The notes below the pieces were generated by a model that was not told the origin of the DNA, made no database searches, and saw only the letters and a program-made list of their open reading frames with translations. A stretch of DNA of 64,000 nucleotides from Vreelandella stevensii S18214 (GTDB lineage Bacteria; Pseudomonadota; Gammaproteobacteria; Pseudomonadales; Halomonadaceae). Below, piece after piece: positions 1 through 9,298 of this stretch (the stretch's first letter is position 1; each line of letters starts with the position of its first letter). The position numbers and the translations under genes are program-made. The DNA lies in contig NZ_AJTS01000049.1 in NCBI RefSeq assembly GCF_000275725.1, positions 186,001 through 250,000 on the forward strand, read 5' to 3'.

Positions 1-177
1 CTGCGCGCGCTGGATGCGCTGCAAACCACCGCCAAGCACGGCGTGGCCACGCCTGCGGATTGGAGTGTAGGGCAGGATGTCATCATTCCTCCCAGCGTTT
101 CCAATGAAGATGCTCAGCAGAAATTTGGTGAATTCGACGCGGTACTGCCGTACCTGCGTAAAACCAAACTGCGCTAA
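1..177 (+). CDS. 1-Cys peroxiredoxin (PrxVI/AhpC-TSA family), C-terminal fragment
   Basis: Only the last 58 codons are present because the gene starts before the window. The visible tail contains [19 protein letters not shown] and a PYLRKTKLR-type ending, which matches the C-terminal dimerisation arm of 1-Cys (Prx6-type) peroxiredoxins. Such proteins reduce hydrogen peroxide and organic peroxides in the cytoplasm. The peroxidatic cysteine lies outside the window, so the subfamily rests on the C-terminal arm alone. A perfect stem-loop follows 11 bases after the TAA stop and separates it from the convergent receptor gene. Confidence 0.8.
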   Translation: MRALDALQTTAKHGVATPADWSVGQDVIIPPSVSNEDAQQKFGEFDAVLPYLRKTKLR

Positions 178-188
178 ACCGTAGCACG

Positions 189-212
189 CCCCGCCAGCCT
201 GAGCTGGCGGGG
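189..212. terminator. Stem-loop between convergent genes
   Basis: CCCCGCCAGC, a four-base CTGA loop and GCTGGCGGGG form a perfect 10-bp stem between the peroxiredoxin stop and the stop of the opposing receptor gene. No long T tract follows on either side, so termination efficiency is uncertain, but the position between two convergent stops fits a shared terminator. Confidence 0.6.
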
Positions 213-216
213 TAGC

Positions 217-1485
217 TCAGCTCGCTTCGAGCGCGAGTCGCTCGATCGAGTGAGATACGCTTTGCGCTCCCTGCAATATCTCGTTAACGATCGCCTCAAT
301 CTCCTTTACGCTGTTCTGGCTATTCTGGCCCTGTTCCACCACCTGCTGCATGGCTTGTGTCGTCTTGCTCACCAGGGCGTTGTTCTCCTTGAGCACTCGG
401 GTAATCTCACTCACGGCATCGCTGGAGCCCTTGGCCAACTGGCGAACCTCGTTGGCCACTACGGCAAAGCCACGACCCTGCTCGCCTGCGCGTGCAGCTT
501 CTACCGCGGCATTCAGCGACAACAAGTTGGTCTGGCTGGCAATCCGAGCGATGGAGCTGGTGATGCTATTGATCTGGGCAGCCTGCTGATTGAGGGCGTT
601 GATCAGTTGCTGTGCTTCGACCAGCGTCGAGGCGGCCTGTTGCGAGTCGGCAAGCACCTTCTGCAGGTGCGATAGCCCCTCTTGAGCGATGCGCTCGGTT
701 TGGCTGGATGACGTTCTGGCGCTGCCGACGGTCGCCCTGGCGGCCTCGGCGGCGGTCATTTCGGCCGTGACGTCGGTGGCGAACTTGACCACTTTGACCA
801 CGCGCCCTTCAGCATCGAAAATAGGGTTGTAGGTCGCTTCCAGCCAGACTACCTGCCCTTGGGCATTGAGCCGGACGAACTTGCCCTGCTTGAACTCGCC
901 GCGGGCCAGCTCTTGCCAGAAGTGGGGATGCTGTTGATAAAACTGGGGCTCACAAAACAGGCGATGGTGTTCACCGCGAATGCGGCTCAGAGAGTAGTCC
1001 ATGGCCTGCTCGAAATTGTGGTTGGCTTCCAGAATGTAGCCATCAGGGGTGAACTCGATGACCGCCATGGAGCTGTCGAGCGCTGCCAGAATGGCCCGCT
1101 CCCGTGCCGCGTTCTGGTGTTTCTCGGTCACGTCGATGGCCACCTTGAACACCTGCACCACCTTGCCACGGCGGTTCTTGATCGGCAGGTAAGTCGCTTC
1201 CAGCCAAACCTCTTCCCCTTGGGCATTCACCCGGCGAAAGCGCCCCTGTTGGCTCACTCCTGCGGCCAGCGCTTGCCAGAAAGCCTGGTACTCCTGGCGG
1301 TTGGCATCTTCGGGAAAGCAGAACATCCGGTGGTGCTGCCCCTTTGTCTGTGCCAGTGAATAGCCCACCGTACTCAGAAACAAATGGCTGGCATCTTGAA
1401 TCACGCCCTCAGGAGTAAAGTAGATGCAAGCAGTGTGTTGTGACAGTGCACTGTGCAACTGGTCAGATTTCAGGGAGGTAAGCAT
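217..1485 (-). CDS. Soluble methyl-accepting chemotaxis-type receptor with two PAS domains (BdlA-like)
   Basis: A 422-residue protein with PAS1 (about residues 18-120), PAS2 (about 135-240) and an MCP signalling domain (about 265-422) that carries the conserved hairpin tip, including [20 protein letters not shown]. There is no transmembrane segment, so it should be cytoplasmic. The two PAS domains look like a duplication: both hold an HHR(M/L)FC motif and a VWLEATY(L/N)PI strand. Length and layout match Pseudomonas BdlA, a biofilm-dispersal sensor, so redox or energy sensing through PAS and signalling through a CheA-type kinase or c-di-GMP partners is a family-based inference. It lacks a C-terminal methylation-enzyme tether peptide. 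No Shine-Dalgarno sequence is obvious in front of the chosen ATG. No che genes are nearby. Confidence 0.85.
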   Translation of the reverse strand: MLTSLKSDQLHSALSQHTACIYFTPEGVIQDASHLFLSTVGYSLAQTKGQHHRMFCFPEDANRQEYQAFWQALAAGVSQQGRFRRVNAQGEEVWLEATYLPIKNRRGKVVQVFKVAIDVTEKHQNAARERAILAALDSSMAVIEFTPDGYILEANHNFEQAMDYSLSRIRGEHHRLFCEPQFYQQHPHFWQELARGEFKQGKFVRLNAQGQVVWLEATYNPIFDAEGRVVKVVKFATDVTAEMTAAEAARATVGSARTSSSQTERIAQEGLSHLQKVLADSQQAASTLVEAQQLINALNQQAAQINSITSSIARIASQTNLLSLNAAVEAARAGEQGRGFAVVANEVRQLAKGSSDAVSEITRVLKENNALVSKTTQAMQQVVEQGQNSQNSVKEIEAIVNEILQGAQSVSHSIERLALEAS

Positions 1486-1616
1486 GGCCGTAAAATTCCG
1501 GGAGCGTTGTTATAAACGCTCCTAGAATAGACCAGTTGATTATAAAAAACACTGTTTTGTATCTTTATGGCACAAAATGTCACGTTGGTAATGTAAGGTA
1601 TCTATTTTAATAATTA

Positions 1617-2630
1617 TTAATTATTGACCTGCTCCACCAGGGCTTGAGCAAAGGTCGACGTCGTGCCAGTGCCGCCCATGTCGGGGGTGACCATGTCTCG
1701 GCGGGTTTCGAGCACTGCTCGGATGCCGTTGCGTATGGCGTCTCCCTTCTGCTGCATGCCCAGGTGGTCCAGCATTTGTGCTGCTGCCAGTAGCAGCGCA
1801 CAGGGGTTGGCCATGTTTTTGCCTGCAATGTCGGGAGCAGAGCCGTGTACGGCTTCGAAGATAGCGGCTTTTTCACCGATGTTGGCGCCCGGAGCAAGGC
1901 CAAGACCGCCCACCAGACCGGCGCACAGATCCGAGAGAATGTCGCCAAACAAATTGGTGGTCACCACTACATCGAACTGATGTGGGTTTATGACCAGCTG
2001 CATGCAGGCGTTATCCACGATCATTTCCTGAAATTCGATCTCCGGATACTCGCTGGCGACTTCCCGGGCCACGTCCAGAAACAGGCCGGAGCTGGTCTTG
2101 ATGATGTTGGCCTTGTGGACAGCCGTCACCTTTTTACGCCCGTTCTGCTTGGCCAGCTCGAAAGCGTAACGCACGATACGTTCGGAGCCCTGGCGGGTCA
2201 CCTTGATCACGGAAAGCCCGGTATTGCCGTTGTCCACCATTTCCTGGCCATCGGAGAGGTAGGCACCTTCGGTATTTTCCCGCACGGTGATCATGTCGAT
2301 GCCATCGTAGCGTGAGCGCGTGCCGGGAAAACTGATGGCCGGGCGAACGTTGGCATAAAGGTCAAAATGGCGGCGCAGCTGAACGTTGATGGAGGAGAAG
2401 CCCTTGCCAATGGGGGTCGTCAGCGGCCCTTTCAGGGCGATACCGTGTTTCTCGATGGCATCCAGCGATGCTTGAGGCACCAGCGTGCCGTGCTTTTCGA
2501 GCGCGACCAGTCCCGCATCGATAAACTCATACGTCAGCCCGCACTCCAGGGCCTCCAGCACCTTCAGGGTGGCGTCCATGATTTCGGGGCCGATGCCGTC
2601 GCCTTTGATCACTGCTACTGTCTGGCTCAT
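1617..2630 (-). CDS. NAD-type isocitrate dehydrogenase (isocitrate/isopropylmalate dehydrogenase family)
   Basis: A 337-residue beta-decarboxylating dehydrogenase. The start [16 protein letters not shown] was chosen because AGAGGA lies upstream and the family begins here; the longer frame adds an unrelated 33-residue extension. The substrate loop ([19 protein letters not shown]), the RENTEGAY segment, VHKANI and the metal-binding NLFGDILSD followed by [12 protein letters not shown] are all present. The short single-domain form and LAPGANIG context point to a homo-oligomeric isocitrate dehydrogenase that uses NAD rather than leuB or tartrate dehydrogenase; cofactor choice is inferred. It would oxidise isocitrate to 2-oxoglutarate in the TCA cycle. 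The gene stands alone, with a 474-base gap upstream. Confidence 0.85.
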   Translation of the reverse strand: MSQTVAVIKGDGIGPEIMDATLKVLEALECGLTYEFIDAGLVALEKHGTLVPQASLDAIEKHGIALKGPLTTPIGKGFSSINVQLRRHFDLYANVRPAISFPGTRSRYDGIDMITVRENTEGAYLSDGQEMVDNGNTGLSVIKVTRQGSERIVRYAFELAKQNGRKKVTAVHKANIIKTSSGLFLDVAREVASEYPEIEFQEMIVDNACMQLVINPHQFDVVVTTNLFGDILSDLCAGLVGGLGLAPGANIGEKAAIFEAVHGSAPDIAGKNMANPCALLLAAAQMLDHLGMQQKGDAIRNGIRAVLETRRDMVTPDMGGTGTTSTFAQALVEQVNN

Positions 2631-3104
2631 GGGCGGATCCTCTTGTGAAGTGGTTGAAAAGTGATGGAGAGCAGGCGATGGGCCCGCTATTTGAGTGTCA
2701 TGGTAAGCGATACTTCGGGGGCGGGTCATCGTCTAAACGTCCAGGGAGATGGGTGCGAAGCCCCCTGTTTACTGATAAAATGCTGCGCTCATGGCGGCCT
2801 CTCCGTCGCCGGACACGATAAAGCAGCAAGGTTTCTGTGTAATGAACGACACCATGGCAGCCATCGCTCTGCCGATACCAGGGCTGATGACTCCACCCTA
2901 GGTTTTCCTTCCTTTTCGGCGCCATGACGCTCTTCGTGTCATCTCGGTGCCATGGCATTCCGTTGCCGTTATTTGGCTATCGGCGCATTGGCGTCTTCGT
3001 TTGGTAGCCATCCTCTAAAAACTTTGATAACGCTGTGCTCACTCACTGCCTCTGTGCGGTCCTGGGGCGCAATATATATCACCCTCAAACCATGGATTCC
3101 CTGA
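2631..3104. other. Divergent intergenic region between idh and sulP; no gene supported
   Basis: This 474-base stretch separates two divergent genes and should hold both promoters. Open frames in it are short, lack ribosome binding sites and give low-similarity peptides. An AT-rich TATATAT run at about 3073-3079 lies 26 bases before the sulP start and could be part of a promoter or leader, but I see no matching -35 element. No repeat or RNA motif is recognised. Confidence 0.5.
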
Positions 3105-4595
3105 ATGGCACTTTTCAGCAAACATGAGTGGTTCTCCAATATCAAGGGCGACACGCTCTCAGGTATTGTCGTCGCGCTGGCGCTAATTCCTGAAGCCATC
3201 GCATTTTCGATCATTGCGGGCGTCGACCCCAAGGTGGGGCTGTATGCCTCGTTCTGTATTGCCGTCATCATCGCTTTTACCGGTGGCCGCCCAGGCATGA
3301 TTTCTGCCGCCACCGGAGCGATGGCGCTGCTAATGGTCACGCTGGTGAGAGAGCATGGCCTGGAGTATCTGCTGGCGGCCACGCTATTGACGGGCGTATT
3401 GCAGATAATTGCGGGCTACCTGAAGCTGGCGGAGCTGATGCGCTTCGTTTCGCGCTCGGTGGTCACCGGGTTTGTGAACGCGCTGGCGATTCTGATTTTC
3501 ATGGCCCAGCTGCCGGAGCTTACCAACGTGACCTGGCATGTCTATGCCATGACAGCCGCCGGGCTAGGCATCATCTATCTGTTCCCCTATTTACCGGTGG
3601 TGGGTAAGTCGATTCCGTCACCGCTGGTGTGCATCGTGGTATTGACCGTGGTGTACATGGTCAGCGGTATGGAAATTCGCAGCGTCGGCGATATGGGCGA
3701 ACTGCCGGATACGCTGCCCGTTTTCCTGTGGCCGAACGTGCCGCTGAATCTTGAAACGCTGATGATCATTTTCCCTTACGCGGTCATGCTGGCGGTCGTG
3801 GGCCTGTTGGAATCGATGATGACGGCCACGATCGTGGATGACCTCACCGATACCTCCAGCGATAAAAATCGCGAGTGTAAAGGTCAGGGCATTGCCAATA
3901 TTGGTTCTGGTTTAATGGGCGGTATGGCGGGCTGTGCCATGATTGGCCAATCGGTGATCAACATCAAATCCGGTGGTCGCACGCGCCTATCCACGCTGAT
4001 TGCGGGTGTCGTGCTGCTGCTGATGGTGGTGTTCCTGTCGGAGTGGGTGTCGCAAATCCCCATGGCCGCGCTGGTGGCGGTGATGATCATGGTGTCGATT
4101 GGTACCTTTAGCTGGGAGTCCATTCGCGATCTGAAGAAACACCCGATGAGCACCAATATCGTCATGCTGGTAACCGTCGCCGTTACGGTGAGTACTCATA
4201 ACCTGGCGATGGGTGTCTTTGTGGGTGTACTGCTGGCGGCCATGTTCTTCGCCAATAAAGTCGGCAACATCATGTACGTGGGCTCCAAAGAGCTCGTGCC
4301 TGGAGAGAAGCGCGAATATCAGGTGGTCGGGCAGGTGTTCTTTGCGTCGTCCGAGCGCTTCATGGCTGCGTTCGATTTCAAAGAGAGCGTCGACAAGGTC
4401 ACCATTGATCTATCGAAAGCGCACTTCTGGGATGTGACCGCTGTGCAGGCCCTCGATCGCGTGGTGATCAAATTCCGCCGTGAAGGCACCGAGGTCGAGC
4501 TGGTAGGCCTGAACGAAGCTAGCGCCACCGTGGTAGATCGCTACGCGGAGCACAACGACCCGGAAGCGGTTGAAAAGCTGATGGGCGGCCACTGA
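3105..4595 (+). CDS. SulP-family inorganic anion transporter with STAS domain
   Basis: A 496-residue membrane protein with the SulP transport core (about residues 10-385, many hydrophobic helices, with [17 protein letters not shown] near the N terminus and [14 protein letters not shown] in the middle) and a C-terminal STAS domain (about 395-490). SulP proteins carry sulfate, bicarbonate or other anions, often with sodium; the substrate cannot be read from sequence. A universal stress protein gene follows after 19 bases and is very likely co-transcribed. The start is the first ATG of the conserved N-terminal region; the SD sequence is weak. Confidence 0.88.
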   Translation: MALFSKHEWFSNIKGDTLSGIVVALALIPEAIAFSIIAGVDPKVGLYASFCIAVIIAFTGGRPGMISAATGAMALLMVTLVREHGLEYLLAATLLTGVLQIIAGYLKLAELMRFVSRSVVTGFVNALAILIFMAQLPELTNVTWHVYAMTAAGLGIIYLFPYLPVVGKSIPSPLVCIVVLTVVYMVSGMEIRSVGDMGELPDTLPVFLWPNVPLNLETLMIIFPYAVMLAVVGLLESMMTATIVDDLTDTSSDKNRECKGQGIANIGSGLMGGMAGCAMIGQSVINIKSGGRTRLSTLIAGVVLLLMVVFLSEWVSQIPMAALVAVMIMVSIGTFSWESIRDLKKHPMSTNIVMLVTVAVTVSTHNLAMGVFVGVLLAAMFFANKVGNIMYVGSKELVPGEKREYQVVGQVFFASSERFMAAFDFKESVDKVTIDLSKAHFWDVTAVQALDRVVIKFRREGTEVELVGLNEASATVVDRYAEHNDPEAVEKLMGGH

Positions 4596-4614
4596 GCACG
4601 GTAAGGAGAACAGC

Positions 4615-5472
4615 ATGACTGAACAGGTAATCGCCGCCATTGACGGCTCCCAATTTGCCGAAGGCGTTTGTGACTACGCCGCCTGGGCCAGCCTGGCCCT
4701 GGAAGCACCTTTGACGCTTGTGCACATCGTGGATAACCACGCAGGCGTGCCCGAAGCGCAGGATTTGTCCGGCAGCCTGCGTTTTGGTGCCCGCGAAAAG
4801 TTGATGGAAGAGCTTTCGGCGCTGGATGAGCAGCGTGCCAGGGTAAACCGAGAGCAAGGCAAGCTGATGCTCGAAGCTGCCAGTGCCAGAGCGGTAGAAG
4901 GTGGTGTGAGTGCGCCCACTCTCCGCCAACTGAATGGCACGCTGGTGGAAACGCTGGTGGCGTTGGAGAAAGAGATGCGCTTGCTGGTAGTGGGCAAGCG
5001 TGGTGAAACCGACCATCAGGCAAGCGGGCATCTGGGCGCCCACCTGGAGCGTATGGTGCGTGAAATGCACCGTCCGATTTTGATGGTGCCCAGAGCCTTC
5101 AAGCGTCCAGAGCAGGTGCTGATAGCCTTCGACGGCAGCAAAACGGCCAGGAAGGGGGTCGAAATGTTGGCCCGCTCCCCGCTGTTTGCCGGGGCAACCT
5201 GCCATGTGCTGATTGTCGGGTCAGACACGGCGGAACATCGCAGCGAGCTGGCATGGGCGCTTGGCACCTTACGCGATGCGGGACATCATGCGCAGGGAGA
5301 AATTCGTGCCGGGGAAGTGGATGACGTTTTACAGGCGTATGAGCAAGAAAACGCCATCGACCTGCTGGTCATGGGCGCTTACGGGCACTCGCGGATTCGT
5401 CATTTGTTGGTCGGCAGCACAACCACGACCATGCTGCGCAATAGCCGAATTCCGGTACTGATTCTGCGCTGA
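4615..5472 (+). CDS. Tandem-domain universal stress protein (UspA family)
   Basis: A 285-residue cytoplasmic protein with two Usp folds, about residues 1-155 and 160-285. The second domain keeps a full nucleotide-binding G-x2-G-x9-G-S motif (GAYGHSRIRHLLVGSTT). The first has a looser version (GKRGETDHQASGHLGAHLE), which suggests one ATP site per chain. The start is backed by AAGGAG seven bases upstream. The gene directly follows the SulP transporter, so a regulatory or stress-linked role for that transporter is plausible but inferred from position only. Confidence 0.88.
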   Translation: MTEQVIAAIDGSQFAEGVCDYAAWASLALEAPLTLVHIVDNHAGVPEAQDLSGSLRFGAREKLMEELSALDEQRARVNREQGKLMLEAASARAVEGGVSAPTLRQLNGTLVETLVALEKEMRLLVVGKRGETDHQASGHLGAHLERMVREMHRPILMVPRAFKRPEQVLIAFDGSKTARKGVEMLARSPLFAGATCHVLIVGSDTAEHRSELAWALGTLRDAGHHAQGEIRAGEVDDVLQAYEQENAIDLLVMGAYGHSRIRHLLVGSTTTTMLRNSRIPVLILR

Positions 5473-5503
5473 CCTACCATCTGCCGTCAGGAGTGTCATG
5501 CAT

Positions 5504-5526
5504 GCCAGTCTTTATTCGAGACTGGC
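5504..5526. terminator. Stem-loop between usp and the crcB pair
   Basis: GCCAGTCT, a seven-base loop and AGACTGGC form a perfect 8-bp stem in the gap between the plus-strand usp stop and the minus-strand crcB stop. A smaller TGTGCC/GGCACA inverted repeat follows at about 5530-5550. No strong T tract is present. Confidence 0.5.
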
Positions 5527-5554
5527 GTGTGCCTGTGCGCTTGGCACACAGACG

Positions 5555-5944
5555 TCACGGTGTGGGCGACGAGGCAAGCGCCCAGCGCTCTCCGGCCCAG
5601 GCGGCCAGCAGCCATAGCGGGACGCTGACCAGCACGTAGAGCGGTGCCAACCACCACTGGGGCTGTTGGGCGAGGTAGAGCGTTTCCAGGCTGAACAGTG
5701 AAAAGGTGGTGAAGCCGCCACAAAAGCCTGCCACCAGCAGAGGTTGGTGGCGTGCCAGCGCTCGGTGAGGAAAGCGCGAGGCGGTGGCTGCCAGCCAGCC
5801 GATCAGCAGCGAGCCCACGATATTGACCAGTAGCGTGCCCCAAGGGAAGTAGCTGCCAAGCGCTGACAGGGAGGCCAGTGACACCCCGTAACGCAGCAGG
5901 CTGCCTACGGCGCTGCCGAGCCCAACGGCCAGATAGGCGTTCAT
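5555..5944 (-). CDS. crcB: Fluoride channel subunit CrcB/Fluc, second of an overlapping pair
   Basis: A 129-residue protein with four predicted helices and the Fluc motifs RYGVSL, WGTLLVN and GGFTTFSLFS. Both F-box phenylalanines of the pore (TTFxxF) are present. Fluc channels are dual-topology dimers that export fluoride from the cytoplasm. The ATG at 5944 overlaps the TGA of the upstream crcB by four bases, so the two should be translationally coupled and may form a heterodimer. The longer frame would add seven residues inside the upstream gene and is less likely. Confidence 0.9.
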   Translation of the reverse strand: MNAYLAVGLGSAVGSLLRYGVSLASLSALGSYFPWGTLLVNIVGSLLIGWLAATASRFPHRALARHQPLLVAGFCGGFTTFSLFSLETLYLAQQPQWWLAPLYVLVSVPLWLLAAWAGERWALASSPTP

Positions 5945-6324
5945 GACAACCCCCCGCCCAGCCACCAGCCCAGGGTAGCCATCAAAAGCCCCAGACCTAA
6001 CGTACTGGCAACGTTAAGTGCCGCCCGAGCGGCTTGGCCGGACTGGTACAGCTCCAGGGTTTGCAGGCTGAAGGAGGAGACGGTGGTATAGCCGCCCAGC
6101 AGGCCGATGATGGCGAAGGCCCAGATGGGGTCGTGATGCTGCAGGCCATAATGTGCCAGCAGCCAGCCCGCCAAGAGCGCGCCGCTGGCATTGACGATGA
6201 GCGTGCCCCAGGGGAAGGCTTTGCCTAGCCGTTTCGCGGCGGCATTGGACACGGCAAAGCGGCCCATGCCGCCAAGCGCGCCTCCCAGCGCAATCAGAAA
6301 AAGACTGGCCATGCCAGTGTCCAT
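5941..6324 (-). CDS. crcB: Fluoride channel subunit CrcB/Fluc, first of an overlapping pair
   Basis: A 127-residue four-helix protein with GRFAVSN, WGTLIVN and GGYTTVSSFS. The first F-box position is valine instead of phenylalanine, while the second phenylalanine is kept, so this subunit differs from its partner at a pore residue. GAGG before the ATG at 6324 supports the start; a second ATG four codons in is possible. The coupled pair resembles the two-gene Fluc systems in which subunits form heterodimers. I looked upstream for the fluoride riboswitch consensus and did not recognise it. Confidence 0.88.
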   Translation of the reverse strand: MDTGMASLFLIALGGALGGMGRFAVSNAAAKRLGKAFPWGTLIVNASGALLAGWLLAHYGLQHHDPIWAFAIIGLLGGYTTVSSFSLQTLELYQSGQAARAALNVASTLGLGLLMATLGWWLGGGLS

Positions 6325-6375
6325 GGTGGCCTCGTGTGGAGAGCAGAATCAAGGTCAAAAAGTGTAGCATGTTCG

Positions 6376-6400
6376 GCAAGGCCCTGAGAAAGGGCCTTGC
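6376..6400. terminator. Stem-loop downstream of leuA
   Basis: GCAAGGCCCT and AGGGCCTTGC form a perfect 10-bp stem with a five-base loop, 42 bases past the leuA stop and before the crcB pair on the same strand. It lacks a clear U tract in the leuA direction but is the only strong structure in the gap. Confidence 0.55.
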
Positions 6401-6441
6401 TTGCTCTTATGCCTCAACCGTCATGTCGCAACCGTTGAAGG

Positions 6442-8136
6442 TCAAGCGGTGGCCATGGAGGAGTGCTCGACGGGGGCCTCGCTGGATGCCGCCATGTTGG
6501 CCATGTTGATGCCTGACAGCACGGCCTTGAGCGAGGCACTCACGGTGTCGCTATCTTCTGCCACGGCGCACACTCGTTGGCCGTCGATGTTTAGCTGCAC
6601 GAAGGCAATGGCATTGGCCTCGCTGTTGCCCCCCAGTGAGTGCTCACTGTAGTCCAGAATGGCCACGTGGCTGCCGGTATGCTGCTTCCAGGCGTCGGTG
6701 AACGATGACATGGCCCCGTTACCCGTGCCGGAAAGGCGCAGCGTTTCAGTGCCGTGCCACAGGGTGATGTCGATGCCTTCCTGGTGGCCTTTGGAAAGCC
6801 GGTAATCCGCCAGAGAGAGTGGTGCATCCAGGGCAAACTGATCGAACATCACCTGGCGGACCATGGCGCTGGAGAGTTCGCTGTTGCGCCGCTCGCTCTC
6901 TTTCTGCACATAAGGGGCCAGTGCCAGCATCATCCAGCGGGGCAGGTGAATGCCGTAGTCCCGCTCCAGCAAAAAGGCCATGCCGCCTTTGCCTGACTGG
7001 CTGTTGACCCGGATCACCGCCTGGTAGTCGCGGCCGATGTCATGGGGGTCGATGGGCAGGTAGGCCACTTGCCATGGCTCATCCGGCTTCTGATGCTTGA
7101 GCGATTTACGAATGGCATCCTGGTGGCTGCCGGAAAACGCGGTGTAGACCATCTCGCCCACCCAGGGGTGGCGGGGGTGAATGGCAATGCCGGTGCACTC
7201 ATGCACGACCTGGATGATCTCGTCGGGGTTGGAGAGGTCCAGCGCCGGGTCGATGCCCTGGCTGTACAGGTTCATGGCCAGCGTCACGATATCCATGTTG
7301 CCGGTACGCTCGCCGTTGCCCAGCAGCGTGCCCTCGACGCGATCGGCACCCGCCAGCAGGGCCAGCTCGGCAGAAGCCACTGCGCCGCCCCGGTCGTTAT
7401 GGGTATGTACCGAAATGATCACGCTATCCCGACGGCTGATATGCTGGCAAAAGTACTCGATCTGGTCGGCGTGGTGGTGCGGGCCGGCCACTTCCACGGT
7501 AGTGGGCAGATTGAGGATGCACGGATTGTCCGGCGTGGGCTGCCACACATCCATGACCGCTTCGCAAATGGCCAGTGAAAAATCGATCTCCGTGCTGGAG
7601 AAGCTTTCAGGGGAGTACTGGAAACGCCAATCGACGTCGGGGTACTGCGCGGCATGGGTCTTGACCCAGGTGGCGCCCTGAACGGCGATGTCGGTAATGC
7701 CGTCGCGGTCCATCTCGAAGACCCGTTCGCGCTGAATGGTCGACGTGGAGTTGTACAGGTGGATGATGGCGCGCTTGACGCCCACCAGCGAGGCAAAGGT
7801 TTTCTCGATCAAATGCTCTCGGCACTGCACCAGCACCGCAATGGTGACGTCATCGGGAATCTGGTTCTCTTCGATCAACCAGCGCACGAAATCGTAATCC
7901 GGCTGGCTGGCGGAGGGAAAGCCGACCATCACTTCCTTGATACCGACCTTGATGATCTGGTGCCAAAAGCGCTGCTTCTGCTCGACGGTCATTGGCTCCA
8001 GTAGCGCCTGGTTGCCATCGCGCAGGTCCTCGCTCACCCAGATGGGAGCGTGGGTCAGTTCCCGGTCGGGCCACTGGCGATTGAACGCGGGTACCCGCGG
8101 GGCAGGGCGATACTTGCGATGATCGAAGGCAGACAT
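6442..8136 (-). CDS. leuA: 2-isopropylmalate synthase
   Basis: A 564-residue enzyme that condenses acetyl-CoA with 2-oxoisovalerate, the first committed step of leucine synthesis. The N-terminal HMGL-like barrel holds WVSEDLRDGNQAL and the metal-binding SVHTHNDRGGAVA; the C-terminal part (about 440-555) is the LeuA allosteric dimer domain. The length and N terminus match the longer actinobacterial/yeast-like LeuA class. The start MSAFDHRKYRP has AGGA upstream; the frame runs 36 codons further, but that part has no family similarity. The 218-base gap to the divergent Lrp-type gene should hold the promoter and is GC-rich with potential hairpins, but I see no convincing leader peptide. Confidence 0.95.
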   Translation of the reverse strand: MSAFDHRKYRPAPRVPAFNRQWPDRELTHAPIWVSEDLRDGNQALLEPMTVEQKQRFWHQIIKVGIKEVMVGFPSASQPDYDFVRWLIEENQIPDDVTIAVLVQCREHLIEKTFASLVGVKRAIIHLYNSTSTIQRERVFEMDRDGITDIAVQGATWVKTHAAQYPDVDWRFQYSPESFSSTEIDFSLAICEAVMDVWQPTPDNPCILNLPTTVEVAGPHHHADQIEYFCQHISRRDSVIISVHTHNDRGGAVASAELALLAGADRVEGTLLGNGERTGNMDIVTLAMNLYSQGIDPALDLSNPDEIIQVVHECTGIAIHPRHPWVGEMVYTAFSGSHQDAIRKSLKHQKPDEPWQVAYLPIDPHDIGRDYQAVIRVNSQSGKGGMAFLLERDYGIHLPRWMMLALAPYVQKESERRNSELSSAMVRQVMFDQFALDAPLSLADYRLSKGHQEGIDITLWHGTETLRLSGTGNGAMSSFTDAWKQHTGSHVAILDYSEHSLGGNSEANAIAFVQLNIDGQRVCAVAEDSDTVSASLKAVLSGINMANMAASSEAPVEHSSMATA

Positions 8137-8354
8137 GGTGAGTTCCTGAAAGCATGAGGTTGTTTGAGGCGGCCGCTTGTGGCGTGAGCCGCGTGCCAGG
8201 CCTCCGGGTAAGAGGCCCTGGGAGCAGCTGCTTTTGGCAGCCATGCTAGTGTAACCAGAATGCCGCGAAAGGTTATTGCGAAAATAAGCCAGTAGGCAAA
8301 AAAAGTGGCAGAATATGGCGGTTTTATGGATTTCATTAGTAGAGGCTGTCGAGC

Positions 8355-8831
8355 ATGTCGGTGAATCCCCTGACGCTGGATCGTTATGACCGTCGTATCC
8401 TGGCTATTCTCCAGCAGGAAGGGCGCATCAGTAACCAGGAGCTGGCCGAACGCATAGGCCTTTCGCCATCCCCCTGCCTGCGCCGGGTTCGAGCGCTGGA
8501 AACCCATGGGCTGATTACCCAGTATCGGGCCGTGGTAGACGCTCGGCCGCTGGGCTATCAACTGATGGCGCTGCTGCATATTTCCATGGACCAACACACC
8601 CCCGAGCGCTTCGATAACTTCGAGCGCCACGTGCGTGACATCCCCAACGTGGTGGAGTGCTTGATCATCACGGGTCAAGCCGCCGACTTTCAGCTCAAGA
8701 TTCTGGTCAAGGACATGGATGACTACCAGCATCTGCTGCTGCATGTCATCAATCGGATCGAAGGGGTCACGGGGGCGCATACCAGCTTTGTGTTGCGCCG
8801 CGTCTTCGAGCACCGCCCGGTACCTACCTGA
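8355..8831 (+). CDS. Lrp/AsnC-family transcriptional regulator
   Basis: A 158-residue protein with an N-terminal winged helix (LDRYDRRILAILQQEGRISN, recognition helix around SPSPCLRRVRALE) and a C-terminal RAM/AsnC ligand-binding domain (about 75-150). Lrp-type proteins sense amino acids and bend DNA as octamers. It is divergent from leuA, so regulation of leuA or of itself is a reasonable guess. It is close to Lrp in length, but true Lrp orthology cannot be settled here. Confidence 0.9.
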   Translation: MSVNPLTLDRYDRRILAILQQEGRISNQELAERIGLSPSPCLRRVRALETHGLITQYRAVVDARPLGYQLMALLHISMDQHTPERFDNFERHVRDIPNVVECLIITGQAADFQLKILVKDMDDYQHLLLHVINRIEGVTGAHTSFVLRRVFEHRPVPT

Positions 8832-8930
8832 AACGGGCAGTTCGATATGACCGGTCAGTTCGATATGGCATAGGCAGTGGCTTGCTGGCGGTTTACACTG
8901 CTTTTTTTAATCGATACAGGAGATTGAACC

Positions 8931-9290
8931 ATGAGTATTCAGCGTCATGATACAAAAGCCCGCATGAGCCGTGCCGTGATCCATGGCGGCGTGGCGTATC
9001 TGTGTGGCCAGGTGGCGGGGCCAGAGGCGCGCCATGGCGATATCAAGGAGCAGACCGAGAGCATGCTGGCGCGGGTGGATGCGCTGTTGAAGGAGATCGG
9101 CTCCAGCCGCGAGCAGTTGCTCAACGCGACGATCTACCTCAAGGAGGGCAGCGATTTTGCGGCCATGAACGAGGTTTGGGATGCCTGGGTACCGGAAGGC
9201 CATGCACCGGCACGCACCTGCGTGTGTGCACCGATGCCTGCCGATGAGTTGAAAGTCGAGATTACCGTGACCACGGCGGTGGATGCGTAG
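8931..9290 (+). CDS. RidA/YjgF/UK114-family protein
   Basis: A 119-residue single-domain protein. It keeps the family signature [19 protein letters not shown] with the carboxylate-binding arginine. RidA proteins form trimers and hydrolyse reactive enamine/imine intermediates from PLP enzymes; this one belongs to a paralogous branch, so deaminase activity is likely but its substrate unknown. AGGAG sits nine bases before the ATG. It ends eight bases from the stop of the convergent hexR-like gene. Confidence 0.88.
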   Translation: MSIQRHDTKARMSRAVIHGGVAYLCGQVAGPEARHGDIKEQTESMLARVDALLKEIGSSREQLLNATIYLKEGSDFAAMNEVWDAWVPEGHAPARTCVCAPMPADELKVEITVTTAVDA

Positions 9291-9298
9291 TCGCCGCG

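Noticed and set aside
2698-2958. 86-residue frame in the idh-sulP gap
   Set aside because: No ribosome site, mixed composition and no similarity to any family I know.
6325-6441. Fluoride riboswitch before the crcB pair
   Set aside because: The leader is short and lacks the conserved crcB RNA motif; only the leuA terminator hairpin is visible.
8137-8354. Leucine leader peptide attenuator before leuA
   Set aside because: The upstream frame has only one pair of leucine codons and no clear terminator-antiterminator arrangement.
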